Below, piece by piece: positions 11,629-21,623 of a stretch of 64,000 nucleotides of DNA. Under the pieces are notes generated by a model. The model worked only from the letters and a program-made list of their open reading frames with translations, did no database searches and was not told where the DNA came from. Numbering within the stretch: position 1 is the first letter of the stretch; every line of letters begins with the position of its first letter. This DNA comes from Umbelopsis ramanniana AG (Eukaryota; Mucoromycota; Umbelopsidomycetes; Umbelopsidales; Umbelopsidaceae). A program made the position numbers and the translations under genes. The stretch lies in the NCBI RefSeq assembly GCF_025399195.1, contig NW_026252088.1, forward strand, positions 682,001 to 746,000, in the 5' to 3' direction.

Positions 11629-12183
11629 AATCTGTGTAAAATATCTGTCAGATAGTTGTGGTTAGATTTATTGATCGCAATAAAGAAATGTTTATATTGT
11701 ATTGCGTCGATATGTGAGAAGTGGTTCAACGTTGTGTCATAGTCACTGGAGGTCGTGAAGTACATTAAACTGGTATTAAAATGGTAAACGAGTAATAAAG
11801 GATAAGCACATTCGAACTCTTGGGGTAGAGGTGTACTCTGCTCATCACAAGCAATTTCGCACCAGATGGATTGGTTATAACATATATACATTACATGCTA
11901 CATAGCAGGTTAAAAAGGCGCTATAGCGTTCTCTATGGTAGTCATATACAATGAATTTACAGCTCTAATCGAGAATAGTCCGCACTGGTGGGAGGTAGTT
12001 GTGGTGCTTCTTTCTCAACGTTAACCTCTTATTCGCTGACGCTATTTGAATGACTGGCCTGCCTATGTACAGTCGAAAAGTATGAGGAAATCAACATCAG
12101 CAACAATATAGCTAGGGTATATTTGTCTAGCGACATGATTCATCAATGTCAGAGCAACAAATGTAGCTTTCAGCACAGGAAAA
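11629..12183. other. Convergent intergenic region, nothing recognised
   Basis: A/T-rich 3' flanks of the unknown small protein gene and the GPATCH11 gene. No coding frame, RNA gene or repeat is apparent. Confidence 0.4.
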
Positions 12184-13334
12184 CTAATGATCGTCTTCAG
12201 CTGGACCAGGGCAATTCTTCAAATCCTCTTCATCAGCATACTTTGCACCACACCAAAAGCAATAGTAGTAATTGGTACGCAGATAGGAAACTAGGTCGCT
12301 TAGTTGTTCGGTAAGCTGTTCAGAGACGGACAATGAACTTGGCAGTTAGTATGTAGTAAAGGCGTACATGGGTAGAATAAGTGTACATACGGATCGTGCT
12401 TGGATCTCAGAAAGCTCTTCTTTCTCATCATCCGTCAATTTCCGAAGTTGTTGCACATGGTCATTTTCTGTTGTTGCTATGGGTTCTGCCTCGGCTTTTC
12501 CGGCCAGGGTATCATCGGCAGATTTACTAATATCTTCTGCGACTGGTGACCCTGCAAGCTCTGCCTCACCGATATCCTCAGGATCTACTTCCGGTATATT
12601 GGAAGGGTTCAGTAACCATAGAATATTAAACTGTTCTCAAAGAAATTGTAAGTTGTCAGCAGTATCCTTCATGACTATCACAACGATGACAATGCTACGT
12701 ACATCCATTTCCTAAATTGAATAATCGTTAGGGTCCGGGAAGCCAACTGCTGATTTGTATTCCTATTTTAAGACTTACCTTGTCTCTATCTAGCTTCTCG
12801 ATGATCCTTGCAGCAGCTATTATCCATCTCTGAAGCTGACCTTCACGTTTACGTGCGGCAATTTGTTCTCGATATTGATCAGGATCAATCTTCGGTTTTT
12901 TTGCCAGTTCTCGTTCTAGTTCTTCTTCTCGTAACCGCTTTTCTTGTGCATCATGCCCAATTCCTCCTCTTCCAGACTTGAGCTCTACTTCAATAGGTTT
13001 GGTGATCCCTGACTCTTTGCCCAACGTCATGCCTTGCCTGTTTAGAGCAGTTTAACATATGTATTCAATGGCGAAAACTAGAGGATAGTGGCACCTACTT
13101 GAAACCCATTTTCATTAGCATTTTCATACCCTTGTTCTTATCGTCTAGTTCTTTCTTCAAGCCTTCTTGTCGCGCCTCTTCCTCCAAAACTCTTCGAGGT
13201 TTTATATATGCTTTCTTTTCTTGTTCTCGAAGAGCTTTTTTTCGTTTTTCCACGTAAGAAAGTTCTTTCTGATCTTCAGGTTCCTCTAAAAACTTGAGAC
13301 TCATATAGTCTTCTTCGTCATTGTCTGAAGCCAT
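12184..13334 (-). CDS. G-patch domain protein, GPATCH11 homologue
   Basis: RNA-associated protein of the GPATCH11 (CCDC75) family. The order is an acidic N-terminus (MASDNDEEDYMSLKFLE), a highly charged Lys/Glu helix, a G-patch core spanning the first intron (KMLMKMGFKQGMTLGKESGI), an Arg/Glu/Lys-rich region, an acidic spacer, and a C-terminal DUF4187 module: YLRTNYYYCFWCGAKYADEE followed by CPGPAEDDH and stop. The YYYCFWCG-x-KY and CPG-x3-DDH signature is diagnostic. G-patch proteins usually bind and activate DEAH-box helicases in splicing. The gene is divergent from TIM23 with about 207 bp between start codons. Confidence 0.9.
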
Positions 13335-13541
13335 GTCAATTTAAAACAAAAAGTTCGAGTTGGAACACTCGGTGGTGGGCCAGTTTTGTCGCCCAGTAGC
13401 AGAAGCAGTACGATCACATGACCATAATGCAGTCATGTGACCATTATTTCGGCAGCGCTAGCTGGGGAAGCCCTTGGAAACTTTTTTTTTGTTTTATTTA
13501 CCAAGGCCTTTTATTTTTTCCACTCAGCTTCTTGTAACATA
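13335..13541. promoter_or_regulatory. Divergent promoter with paired E-box repeats (GPATCH11 / TIM23)
   Basis: This short bidirectional spacer contains two copies of a 15-bp element 19 bp apart: TCACATGACCATAAT at 13414-13428 and TCATGTGACCATTAT at 13433-13447. Each holds a CACATG/CATGTG E-box core plus a shared ACCAT-AT tail. A pyrimidine/T-rich run lies just before the TIM23 ATG. Confidence 0.5.
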
Positions 13542-14288
13542 ATGTCGTGGTTCGGTGGTTCCAGCAGCAATTCCAACACTTCAGAAAACCTTAACGATGC
13601 CTACTCTACAGGTGGAGCTCTCGACACTGGAATCTCTTCATATGAGTCCGTGGACAACAGCTACGAAAAGGTTCCCGACTTTATGACGCAAGCTACATTC
13701 AGCTCTAGCAGGCTTCAACCCATGGCTGCTCAAGGAGGTATTGACTTTTTGCAGCTCGAGGAATCAGCTGGTGGAAGTGGCTCTGCTGGTGGTCCAGCCT
13801 TGACTCCATCCCGAGGCTGGACGGACGACCTTTGCTACGGCACGGGTACTACCTACCTTGCCGGTCTTACTCTTGGTGGTGCTGTTGGTCTTGCTGAAGG
13901 TGTCAAAAAGGGGGCTGGTTCACCCAACATGAAGATTCGCCTTAACACTACTTTGAACAGCATTACTAGACGCGGACCAGGTCTTGGTAACTCTGTTGGT
14001 GTCATTGGTAAGTGAAGGGAGTGGTTGTATTCGGTGAGGTAGGCGAAATTGGTCAACACTAACATGCGATTTTTTTATTGCACTTTAGCTATGATCTATA
14101 ACGGTACAAATGCCATGATCGGCGCTGCCCGTGGTGAACATGATATTTTCAACAGCATCACTGCTGGTGCTATCTCCGGTGCTATCTTCAAGAGTACCGC
14201 TGGCGTTAAGCCCATGGGTATGGCTGCTGGTGCTTGTGCAGCTCTTGCTGGCATTTGGTCACTTGGTAAAGAATATATCCTTGCCTAA
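13542..14288 (+). CDS. Mitochondrial inner membrane translocase subunit TIM23
   Basis: Channel-forming subunit of the TIM23 presequence translocase. Two exons, 13542-14007 and 14089-14288, give 221 residues. The N-terminal 100 residues are Ser/Gly-rich and soluble (the intermembrane-space receptor part). They are followed by the Tim17/22/23 membrane domain: YGTGTTYLAGLTLGGAVGLAEG, then FNSITAGAISGAIFKSTAG and MAAGACAALAGI. The GxxxG-type glycine pattern and the PMGMAAG segment are typical. Length matches fungal Tim23. The start chosen is the ATG giving MSWFGGSSSN; an upstream in-frame ATG would add an improbable leader. Confidence 0.93.
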
Positions 14289-15254
14289 AACTCAGGTGGA
14301 TAACAACCAATTTGTAAACTACTTGAAGGTGTTCCCCCATATCATTTTTCTTTTATTCTACTCTTCACTGCAAATATGTACATTGTTTTCTCTTTTTGCA
14401 TCGTATTGTAACCCGCAGGGTATCCTCTGTAGCGATCAAAACACATTAGAAATCTCACAACTACTAGACTAGCTTATTGTCACTAAAAATTTCACAACGG
14501 GCAGTATTCCTCTTCGCCACTCCCGATTGTACGCGATATCGTAAATAGAAATGAAAGCGAGTACTCAACATTTGGCCCTTGCCCTTGTCATTATCTTGCG
14601 TGGGACTGCATTTGAAATTCTGGTTACGTGGGAATGCTTTTGCAAGCGGATACACCTTAGCACCTAGAAAAACAGCGGTTATTTTTTATTATCATTTTGT
14701 TGATGTAGTTTGGCTATTGCGTCAATCAGACAAAGCTTGCATAACTGGAGAAGATCAGAACCATAGCTTTAATGCTCTTGTGTATCTCAATTAAAAAGAC
14801 ATTCATGATACTGTAGTAAACATAACACAAAGTCCAAAGGTAAAGCCAATGGCCATATAAAACAATGGACAATGGACAATGGCGCAGGTAAAGGATATTT
14901 GTTTGGGTAGGATATTTTATAAAAGCATTCAACCATCATTATAGGATAATGGGACAGTAGGCAACAAAATCAAAGATAGACTGAATGCAAAGAGATTTTG
15001 ACTGGAATTTATCCTTGTATTTGAGCGATTTAAATGAAAGAGACTCTAATTCTTCAATATGCTTCACCGGCAGCTCGCAATATATATTGCGTACCATGCC
15101 TGACTTCCTTAGTTGTAAGTATACTGTAAATTGCAAACGTCGAATGGTTAAATTCCTATGGTACTGTAGATTCGATACAGCTTTACGCTCACTATTCTTA
15201 AAAAAATAATAGAATTTATGTACTCTCTTGGAATTACACATCAAAAACCTTTTA
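14289..15254. other. Intergenic region left of the ankyrin-HET gene, with a flanking repeat copy
   Basis: A/T-rich, without coding frames. It contains the left copy of the direct repeat (14751-14860) that recurs at 21514-21623, and a small tandem ACAATGG array around 14862-14881. Confidence 0.5.
14751..14860. repeat. Left copy of imperfect direct repeat flanking the ankyrin-HET gene
   Basis: About 110 bp, roughly three-quarters identical by eye to 21514-21623 in the same orientation. Shared blocks are GATCAGAACCAT, CTTTAAT, the AGTA-ACATAAC-CAAA block and a terminal GTAAA-CCA-TG. The right copy lies directly downstream of the zpr1 stop, so this copy probably derives from zpr1 3' flanking DNA. 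Confidence 0.6.
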
Positions 15255-18200
15255 CTACATTATCATTCGTTGTCTGCTGCCATGGGGAAGGAACGGTGCA
15301 CTTGCAATCGCCTTTGCTCTAACGCCATAAGGCTTATCACGTAACCAGATCCTAACCAGATTTTCATCATCCTTGGAAAATAACCTTGTAAATTCTTTTT
15401 CTTCTATCTGACAGCACTCCAGTCGATGGCAACATTCGATGTGCCGCCCTGCACCACCCGTCTGGGAATCTTTGCTATATGTCTCCACTAGCATGATGGA
15501 CCTGATATAGTGTACAATAGCCAACTTCAATGGTACCGAGCTTCGGTTTTCTTGAGCTTCTGCCATCTCTATCAGCTTTTCTACTCCTATGGATCGACCT
15601 TTAGCAAAACTTAAATCCTTCCAGCCTTTCAACGTTTTCAGTACAGAGCTTGCATCAGATCCTTCGACAAGTTGAACATCAAAACAAATACCGAAATGGC
15701 TGACCATAATGGGTGCTGAAGCTTCTGTGGGCTTTGCAATCATAATTCTGGCTTGACCAATAGCGGGTAAGTAATTCCGAAACATCATTGAAGTCGACTG
15801 GAAGCTTAGGAATGACACATCGCCTTTCTTGGTAGCTAGCTCATGAAATAATCTTTCACGAGAGCTAAGTCCCTCACCATACCCTAATGTCAAGTGAATG
15901 GAAAATACTCCTGCTAAAGCATAGGCCATGTCTTCACCGTATGTTGTCTTTCGAACATCCATTCTTGCTATGATTTCGACAGCATTTCCTGGTCGATAGC
16001 ATAAGTGAAGGTCGAGAGTACAAAGTTTATGACGTTGTTCATTGGCCAATTCTTGTATGGTAGCAAGGTTCCCTTCCTTGGAGATTCCGCATAGAACACC
16101 AGCTGCAGCTCCCTCTTGAAGGCACCAACCTCTATCGCACCATTCCTCCAGCGAAGTACCCGAGTCCAGTACAACAGCAGCACTACTAGCATACCACTTG
16201 TACATGGAACGAATAGCTCTGTCAAGCTCTGATAAATTCGACTTGTCGATGCAAATTGTATCCATCCATACATAGAGTGTATGCTTCTGCAAGGCTTTCT
16301 TGATACGGCGTAATTTTGCTGATAGATCACTAATTTTCTGACCACCTGATTGCTTTCCGTCCATCACATTTTGATACGTTGTTTCATTTTCAGACCATTG
16401 ATGAGTGACGAAGATAACCTTGGAGGCCACAATATTGTCTACCAGCATGTCTTGGTTCAGATCCCATACTCTGGTCACGATTTCCGGTTGCCGAATGCGC
16501 CAGATATCTATTCCTACAGCTTTTGCAGCAGCGACTGGCGATAGGGGAAGGTGAGTGCTATGTGCATCACAAGGACATCGGCGTCGATTACGAATCTGCC
16601 AGTCATCGTTCTCGTTTCTGGGTTCGCTTGGTGATGCACTTTGAATAGGATCCAATTCTTCACCAAGAACGGCCGTGACCAATTTTTCAACAAGTTTATC
16701 ACCGCCAGCAATACTAAGAATACTGAGGCCTGCTATCAAAATGGCATGTAAATCGGTTGCGATCTTTTGCTCATACTCTCCAAGGACATCTGAAAAAACA
16801 TCTTCATCAAGACGAGTTGACGATCTGCGGCATACGATTATAGCATCAATGAAACGAATATATGGATGGGTGCCTTTATGCCATGTTGGAACGGACCAAG
16901 AGGTATTTTTTGAAGGGATCTGAACAATCAATCGACCTTGTTCTCGAATGACACCTGTCATCTTGTCAAAGTGAGACGCCCACTCTGGAGGTTTTTTGTT
17001 GGAGCATCCTTCTATCTTCAACATAAAGAAATGATTGGATGTGAATAATCTGGCATCAAAGCAGGTGAGCAACGACTGGACTATTTCTATAGCACGGTCG
17101 CTGATAGACATTGTTCGTAACAGCGTCAATGACTGTAGTAATGAAAATTTTCCTGCTAAATCATCCTGCCCATCCTGTTCATCTATATTTGGCAAGCTAT
17201 CCAGCTGAAGGAACTTCCAAGGTGGAAATCCATAACCATATTTGTGTTTGATTTGCAGTAGCATTTCCTCATCACAATGGTTGTCTTTTTGAGATAGTTT
17301 GCATAATTTTTCTGAGTATTGGAGGAACTGCTTATGACATACTTCTTTGGTACGGCAAATCTTACCTTCGTGATTTCTATTTGAATTGCCTTTACATTCC
17401 TCAAAAACATCGCTGGATAAATCAATTCCTCCTCTATAGTCATCTGCCAATGAGGATGATACATTTAACTTTGTCTTTATCTCGCTTGATAACCGATTAG
17501 AGGATTCGATTAATGTTTCTCGCAGTTCTGGAAACTTGCTAACCATTGTTTGACGTATATTATCATCAATATCAACACTAGCTTCAATCAGCAACTTCAT
17601 GATTGCGGCCATCCGGCTATTGTAATAGTAACCGCTTTTACCATTGATTTCTTCAATAATAGTATGTGATGGACCTGAATCATCGTGCAAAAAGTCGACG
17701 GGAGCATCATGTTTCAGCAAAAGTCTGACCACATCAGGATTGAAACTCAACACTGCATAATACAATGGGGTAAGGTTTAGATGGTTTTCGGAATTGACGA
17801 TTGCACCGTGCTCAATCAACATAGCACATTCTTCTGTGAGGCCCCAGGACGCTGCCACATGTAATGCTGTTTGACCGCTGCTGTCTTTGGCATTTACATC
17901 AGCATTGCGCTTCACCAATAATGATACCAAATCAGTTTTCTTCTCGTAAATTGAAATATGTAGAGCTGTTCTTCCGTCTTGAAGTGTCTTTGCGTTAATG
18001 TCGATATTACTCTCAATCAAGAGATTTGCTAGTTCAAAAAAGTCTTTTTCTACTGCAATGTGTAACGCTGTTTCACCTGCACGATTCTTGGCATTAACGT
18101 CGAGTCCACGTTCAAGTAGTATAGCCACTCCTTTACAAACTCCACTTCTAGCCATGTAGTGAAGAACGGTTTCCTCATTATTGTCGGTCAAGTGCATATT

Positions 18201-21113
18201 GCAGCCACAATTTAACAGTATGAGCACTGCTTCAATTTGGCCCTTCGATGCATGATAATGTAGCACGGTGATATTTACCCTTTCTTTGCTTCTGGCATCT
18301 ATGCGAGCTCCACGATGAATTAACATAGAGATCGATTCCGGATGAGCGCCAGCTAAGAAGATTGATGATAGCCAGTCATCATCGCACGACTCAATATCCG
18401 CATCCATGTCCAAAAGACGTGATATCAGATTAGTGTTTCCTTGTAGTGAAGCTCTTTGCAATGCTGCATTCAGGTGGTATGCTCTTTCTTCGGTCTTTTC
18501 TATTTTATCTAATGCTCTTTCAACCAGCTTGACTTGTCCAGCATTTGTAGCAAGGTATAGCACTGACAGGTCATCATCATCTGCCGTTCCATCCGTCGCG
18601 CCCAAAGAAACTAGTCGATATACCATATCGATATGCCCTTGCAGAATAGCGCATTGAATCGGGGTGTTGCCATCTTTGTTTTTAGCACCGATATACGCAC
18701 CATTCTCGAGCAAGACAGTCAAAGCGTGGAAACAGTTGAATGATGCGGCAAGATGGAGTGCAGTATCACCATGAGCTGTTGTAGCTTCAATCATGACATC
18801 TCTTTTTAATAGAAATTCTAGAACAGCCAGATTGTCATCTTTAGCCGACCAATGCAAAGCCGTAAGAGAGTTGTTGTCAGCAGCTTCTATGTTGGCACCT
18901 TTGCTGATCAATAGAGAAAGAACTTGTAGATGTGAGCATTTTGCAGCAATTAGGAAAGGAGTCTGGCCATCGCTATCCACTGCTTCAACATTAGCACCAT
19001 GGTCTAAGAGAAGATGAATCATTCCTATATCGCCAATTTCTGATAGCTGAGCTAGAAGGGTTTTACCTCCTTCAGATCTTTCATCTACATTTGCATGTCT
19101 GCTAAGGAGCTGAGACACTATTTCGTTATATCCGTTTACTGCAGCTTTGTAAAGTGTGTTTCTTGAGCGGCCATCTTTTTCATCAAAAGCAGCATCGTGA
19201 TCGAGGAGTAATTTTACTACTTCCATGTGTCCATTTTCAGTAGCGTAGAGGAGTGCAGTTTCCGAATTTTCAGTTTTGGCATCAATCATGGCCCCATGTT
19301 TGAGCAGCAGCTGTACTGCTTCTTTATGTCCATGCTCAGCAGCTTGAATAAGTGCAGTACCCAAAAATGGCACTTCGACATCAACAATGGCCCCATGTTT
19401 GAGCAGCAGCTGTATAACTTCCTTGTGCCCGTTCTCAGCAGCCTGAATAAGTGCAGTACCCAAAGAAGGCACTTTGGCATCCAAAATGGCCCCACATTTG
19501 AGCAGCAGCTGTACAACTTGTTTGTGTCCGTTCTTAGCAGCCTGAATGAGTGCAGTTCCCAAATATATGTTCTTGACATCAACAATGGCACCATGCTCGA
19601 GCAGCAGCTGTACAACTTCTTTGTGTCCGTTCTTAGCAGCCTGAGTGAGTGCAGTACCCGAAAATGGCACATCATCATCCATGAGTGGAGATTCCGTAAA
19701 TGGCACTTCGACATCAGCAATGGCACCACGTTCGAGCAGCAGCTGTACAACTTCTTTGTGTCCGTTCTTAGCAGCCTGAATGAGTGCAGTTCCCAAATTT
19801 ATATTATTGACATCAACAATAGCACCATGATCGAGCAGCAGCTGTACAACTTCTTTGTGTCCATTTAGAGCAGCCTGTGTGAGTGCAGTACCGAACAATG
19901 GTATCTCTTCATCAAAACTGACTTGAGTAATCGTAAACGTGACTTCGACATCAACAATGGCACCATGTTTGAGCAGCAGCTGTACAACTTCAATGTGCCC
20001 GTTTCCAGCAGCATAATGCAGTGCATTTTCCGAATAGAAATTTTCAGCATTGATATTGGCATCATGTTCAAGTAGCAGGCGTATCACTTCTTTGTGCCCC
20101 TTCGCAGCAGCGCGGTGGAGCGCAGATTCCGAATATTGAGATTTGCTATCAGCAATGGCACCATATTCGAACAGAATTCGTATTACATCTTCGTGTCCAT
20201 TGAAAGCAGCCAGTTGGAGAGCGTTTTCCGAAAATTGATTTTCGGCGTCAACAATGGCACCATGTTCGAGCAGCAGCTGCACTACTTCTCTATGTCCATT
20301 TTCAGCAGCGCGATGGAGTGCAGTTTCCGAAAAGGACCTTTCGGCACCAACAACGAAATTTCTCTCAATCAGCAGCTGTACCAATTCTTTATGTCCATTT
20401 AGAGCAGCTCGGTAGAGGACAGTATCCGAACCCCAATAATGATGCATTGAACTAACCATGGCACTATGTTTAGACAGATGTACTACTATTATGTTTCTTT
20501 TCTTAGAAAATTGGTACAGTATATTTTTCAGATCTTGAGTTTTGGCATCAACAATGGCTCCATGTTCGAGCAGTAGTCGCACTACTTTTTCGTGTCCATT
20601 GGAAGCAGACCGGTGGAGTGCAGTTTCCGAAGTTTCATTTTTGGCATCAGCAAAGGCACCATATTCAAGCAGAAGCTGTACTACTTCTTTGTGACCATCG
20701 CTCGCAGCCAGATGAAGTGGAGTATCCAGTAGTTCATCTTCTGCATCGACAGCCGCTTTATGCTCGAGTAGCAGCTGTACTACTTCAGTGTGTCCATTGC
20801 CTGCAGCCAGGTGAAGTGGAGTACGTAGCATGTCACCATTTGCATCGACAGCCGCGTCCTGCAGAAGCAGGCGTTTTACTTCTTCACAATCTCCATCGCC
20901 TGCAGCCAGGTGAAGTGGCGAAACCTTCTGTTCATCTTCCGGACCATCGTTGTCATCATATTTCAACATAGACATGGCCCCATGTAAGTCCCCATCACTT
21001 TCTGTATTGAACTGTGGAAACCGCACATCTTTGTCCTGTAGTTCATCTTTTTTCAGGTCGAGATCAAAAGGCGTTTCGTCCATTGGCAAAATACGAAATG
21101 GAAAGAAAGGCAA
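15255..21113 (-). CDS. Giant ankyrin-repeat protein with C-terminal HET domain
   Basis: Single uninterrupted 1952-codon frame in a region where nearly every gene has introns. Residues 1-62 are an acidic leader. Residues about 63-1190 are some 30 ankyrin repeats of the GHKEVVQLLLEHGAIVDA type, several nearly identical and one (about 192-224) degenerate. Residues about 1190-1555 are a region I do not recognise. Residues about 1560-1770 match the HET domain: VIFVTHQWSE, YVWMDTICIDKSNLSELDRA, SMYKWYASSAAVV, DRGWCLQEGAAAG, then YGEDMAYALAGVF and LGYGEG, the order seen in fungal incompatibility proteins. A C-terminal tail of about 180 residues follows. No signal peptide or membrane segment is evident. 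HET domains trigger cell death in non-self recognition in ascomycetes; that role here is inference. A second ATG at codon 11 (MDETPFDL) is an alternative start. Confidence 0.9.
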   Translation of the reverse strand: MPFFPFRILPMDETPFDLDLKKDELQDKDVRFPQFNTESDGDLHGAMSMLKYDDNDGPEDEQKVSPLHLAAGDGDCEEVKRLLLQDAAVDANGDMLRTPLHLAAGNGHTEVVQLLLEHKAAVDAEDELLDTPLHLAASDGHKEVVQLLLEYGAFADAKNETSETALHRSASNGHEKVVRLLLEHGAIVDAKTQDLKNILYQFSKKRNIIVVHLSKHSAMVSSMHHYWGSDTVLYRAALNGHKELVQLLIERNFVVGAERSFSETALHRAAENGHREVVQLLLEHGAIVDAENQFSENALQLAAFNGHEDVIRILFEYGAIADSKSQYSESALHRAAAKGHKEVIRLLLEHDANINAENFYSENALHYAAGNGHIEVVQLLLKHGAIVDVEVTFTITQVSFDEEIPLFGTALTQAALNGHKEVVQLLLDHGAIVDVNNINLGTALIQAAKNGHKEVVQLLLERGAIADVEVPFTESPLMDDDVPFSGTALTQAAKNGHKEVVQLLLEHGAIVDVKNIYLGTALIQAAKNGHKQVVQLLLKCGAILDAKVPSLGTALIQAAENGHKEVIQLLLKHGAIVDVEVPFLGTALIQAAEHGHKEAVQLLLKHGAMIDAKTENSETALLYATENGHMEVVKLLLDHDAAFDEKDGRSRNTLYKAAVNGYNEIVSQLLSRHANVDERSEGGKTLLAQLSEIGDIGMIHLLLDHGANVEAVDSDGQTPFLIAAKCSHLQVLSLLISKGANIEAADNNSLTALHWSAKDDNLAVLEFLLKRDVMIEATTAHGDTALHLAASFNCFHALTVLLENGAYIGAKNKDGNTPIQCAILQGHIDMVYRLVSLGATDGTADDDDLSVLYLATNAGQVKLVERALDKIEKTEERAYHLNAALQRASLQGNTNLISRLLDMDADIESCDDDWLSSIFLAGAHPESISMLIHRGARIDARSKERVNITVLHYHASKGQIEAVLILLNCGCNMHLTDNNEETVLHYMARSGVCKGVAILLERGLDVNAKNRAGETALHIAVEKDFFELANLLIESNIDINAKTLQDGRTALHISIYEKKTDLVSLLVKRNADVNAKDSSGQTALHVAASWGLTEECAMLIEHGAIVNSENHLNLTPLYYAVLSFNPDVVRLLLKHDAPVDFLHDDSGPSHTIIEEINGKSGYYYNSRMAAIMKLLIEASVDIDDNIRQTMVSKFPELRETLIESSNRLSSEIKTKLNVSSSLADDYRGGIDLSSDVFEECKGNSNRNHEGKICRTKEVCHKQFLQYSEKLCKLSQKDNHCDEEMLLQIKHKYGYGFPPWKFLQLDSLPNIDEQDGQDDLAGKFSLLQSLTLLRTMSISDRAIEIVQSLLTCFDARLFTSNHFFMLKIEGCSNKKPPEWASHFDKMTGVIREQGRLIVQIPSKNTSWSVPTWHKGTHPYIRFIDAIIVCRRSSTRLDEDVFSDVLGEYEQKIATDLHAILIAGLSILSIAGGDKLVEKLVTAVLGEELDPIQSASPSEPRNENDDWQIRNRRRCPCDAHSTHLPLSPVAAAKAVGIDIWRIRQPEIVTRVWDLNQDMLVDNIVASKVIFVTHQWSENETTYQNVMDGKQSGGQKISDLSAKLRRIKKALQKHTLYVWMDTICIDKSNLSELDRAIRSMYKWYASSAAVVLDSGTSLEEWCDRGWCLQEGAAAGVLCGISKEGNLATIQELANEQRHKLCTLDLHLCYRPGNAVEIIARMDVRKTTYGEDMAYALAGVFSIHLTLGYGEGLSSRERLFHELATKKGDVSFLSFQSTSMMFRNYLPAIGQARIMIAKPTEASAPIMVSHFGICFDVQLVEGSDASSVLKTLKGWKDLSFAKGRSIGVEKLIEMAEAQENRSSVPLKLAIVHYIRSIMLVETYSKDSQTGGAGRHIECCHRLECCQIEEKEFTRLFSKDDENLVRIWLRDKPYGVRAKAIASAPFLPHGSRQRMIM
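19497..19967 (-). repeat. Higher-order tandem duplication inside the ankyrin array
   Basis: Two adjacent units of 237 bp (19731-19967) and 234 bp (19497-19730). Each encodes two ankyrin repeats plus the same kind of insertion: DVEVTFTITQVSFDEE in one and DVEVPFTESPLMDDD in the other. Neighbouring repeats between about 19300 and 19900 share long identical stretches at DNA level around the AGCAGCAGCTGTACAACTTC core, which indicates recent expansion or gene conversion. Confidence 0.75.
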
Positions 21114-21461
21114 GGTCTTGTTGCCTGAGGGCTTAGCCGTTAGCTATAAAGATTTTTGTGCAACAAAAATAGAGTCATTTGACTGTATCACCATCATAAC
21201 TTTGCGAACTAAAGTGAAAAAGGAGGAAAACGGCCTGCAACCTTCGATTACTTATATCTCAAGAAGGATCTGAATCGTCAGTAGTTACGGTCGTAAGTTA
21301 TTCAAATGCTATTCAGGTTAGAACATGGACGATTGCTTGTTGATGCTATCTCTAACGCAACACTCATGGGAGTCCTAATAACATGTTCCACCCTTTTTTA
21401 CTCTACATAACCTCTCCAAAGTTGGGCCCAGAAGTCATACAAATCCTACTACTCTGATACA

Positions 21462-21511
21462 TTCTCCAGCTTCATGTCGTTCAAATCCAATGGTTCAATG
21501 GCTTCGAGATG
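21462..21511 (-). pseudogene. Duplicated fragment of the zpr1 3' coding end
   Basis: Read on the minus strand this segment encodes [14 protein letters not shown] and a stop. It copies the [15 protein letters not shown] tail of the real ZPR1 at about 21690-21750, with a 20-nt identical core. It is far too short to be a gene and lies about 150 bp beyond the real zpr1 stop. Confidence 0.65.
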
Positions 21512-21513
21512 TG

Positions 21514-21623
21514 AGGATCAGAACCATTTCTTTAATCGTCTATTGCATATTCATTAAAATCCTCTTCGCAATACTATAGTACACATAACGCAAAACCCGA
21601 TGGTGTAAACCACTGATTATATT
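21514..21623. repeat. Right copy of imperfect direct repeat flanking the ankyrin-HET gene
   Basis: Partner of 14751-14860 in the same orientation, located 34 bp beyond the zpr1 stop codon and probably part of the zpr1 3' flank. Similarity was read by eye. Confidence 0.6.

Noticed and set aside
19227-19868. 213-codon frame antisense to the ankyrin array
   Set aside because: Its repetitive protein is the mirror of the homogenised ankyrin repeats on the other strand; it has no independent features.
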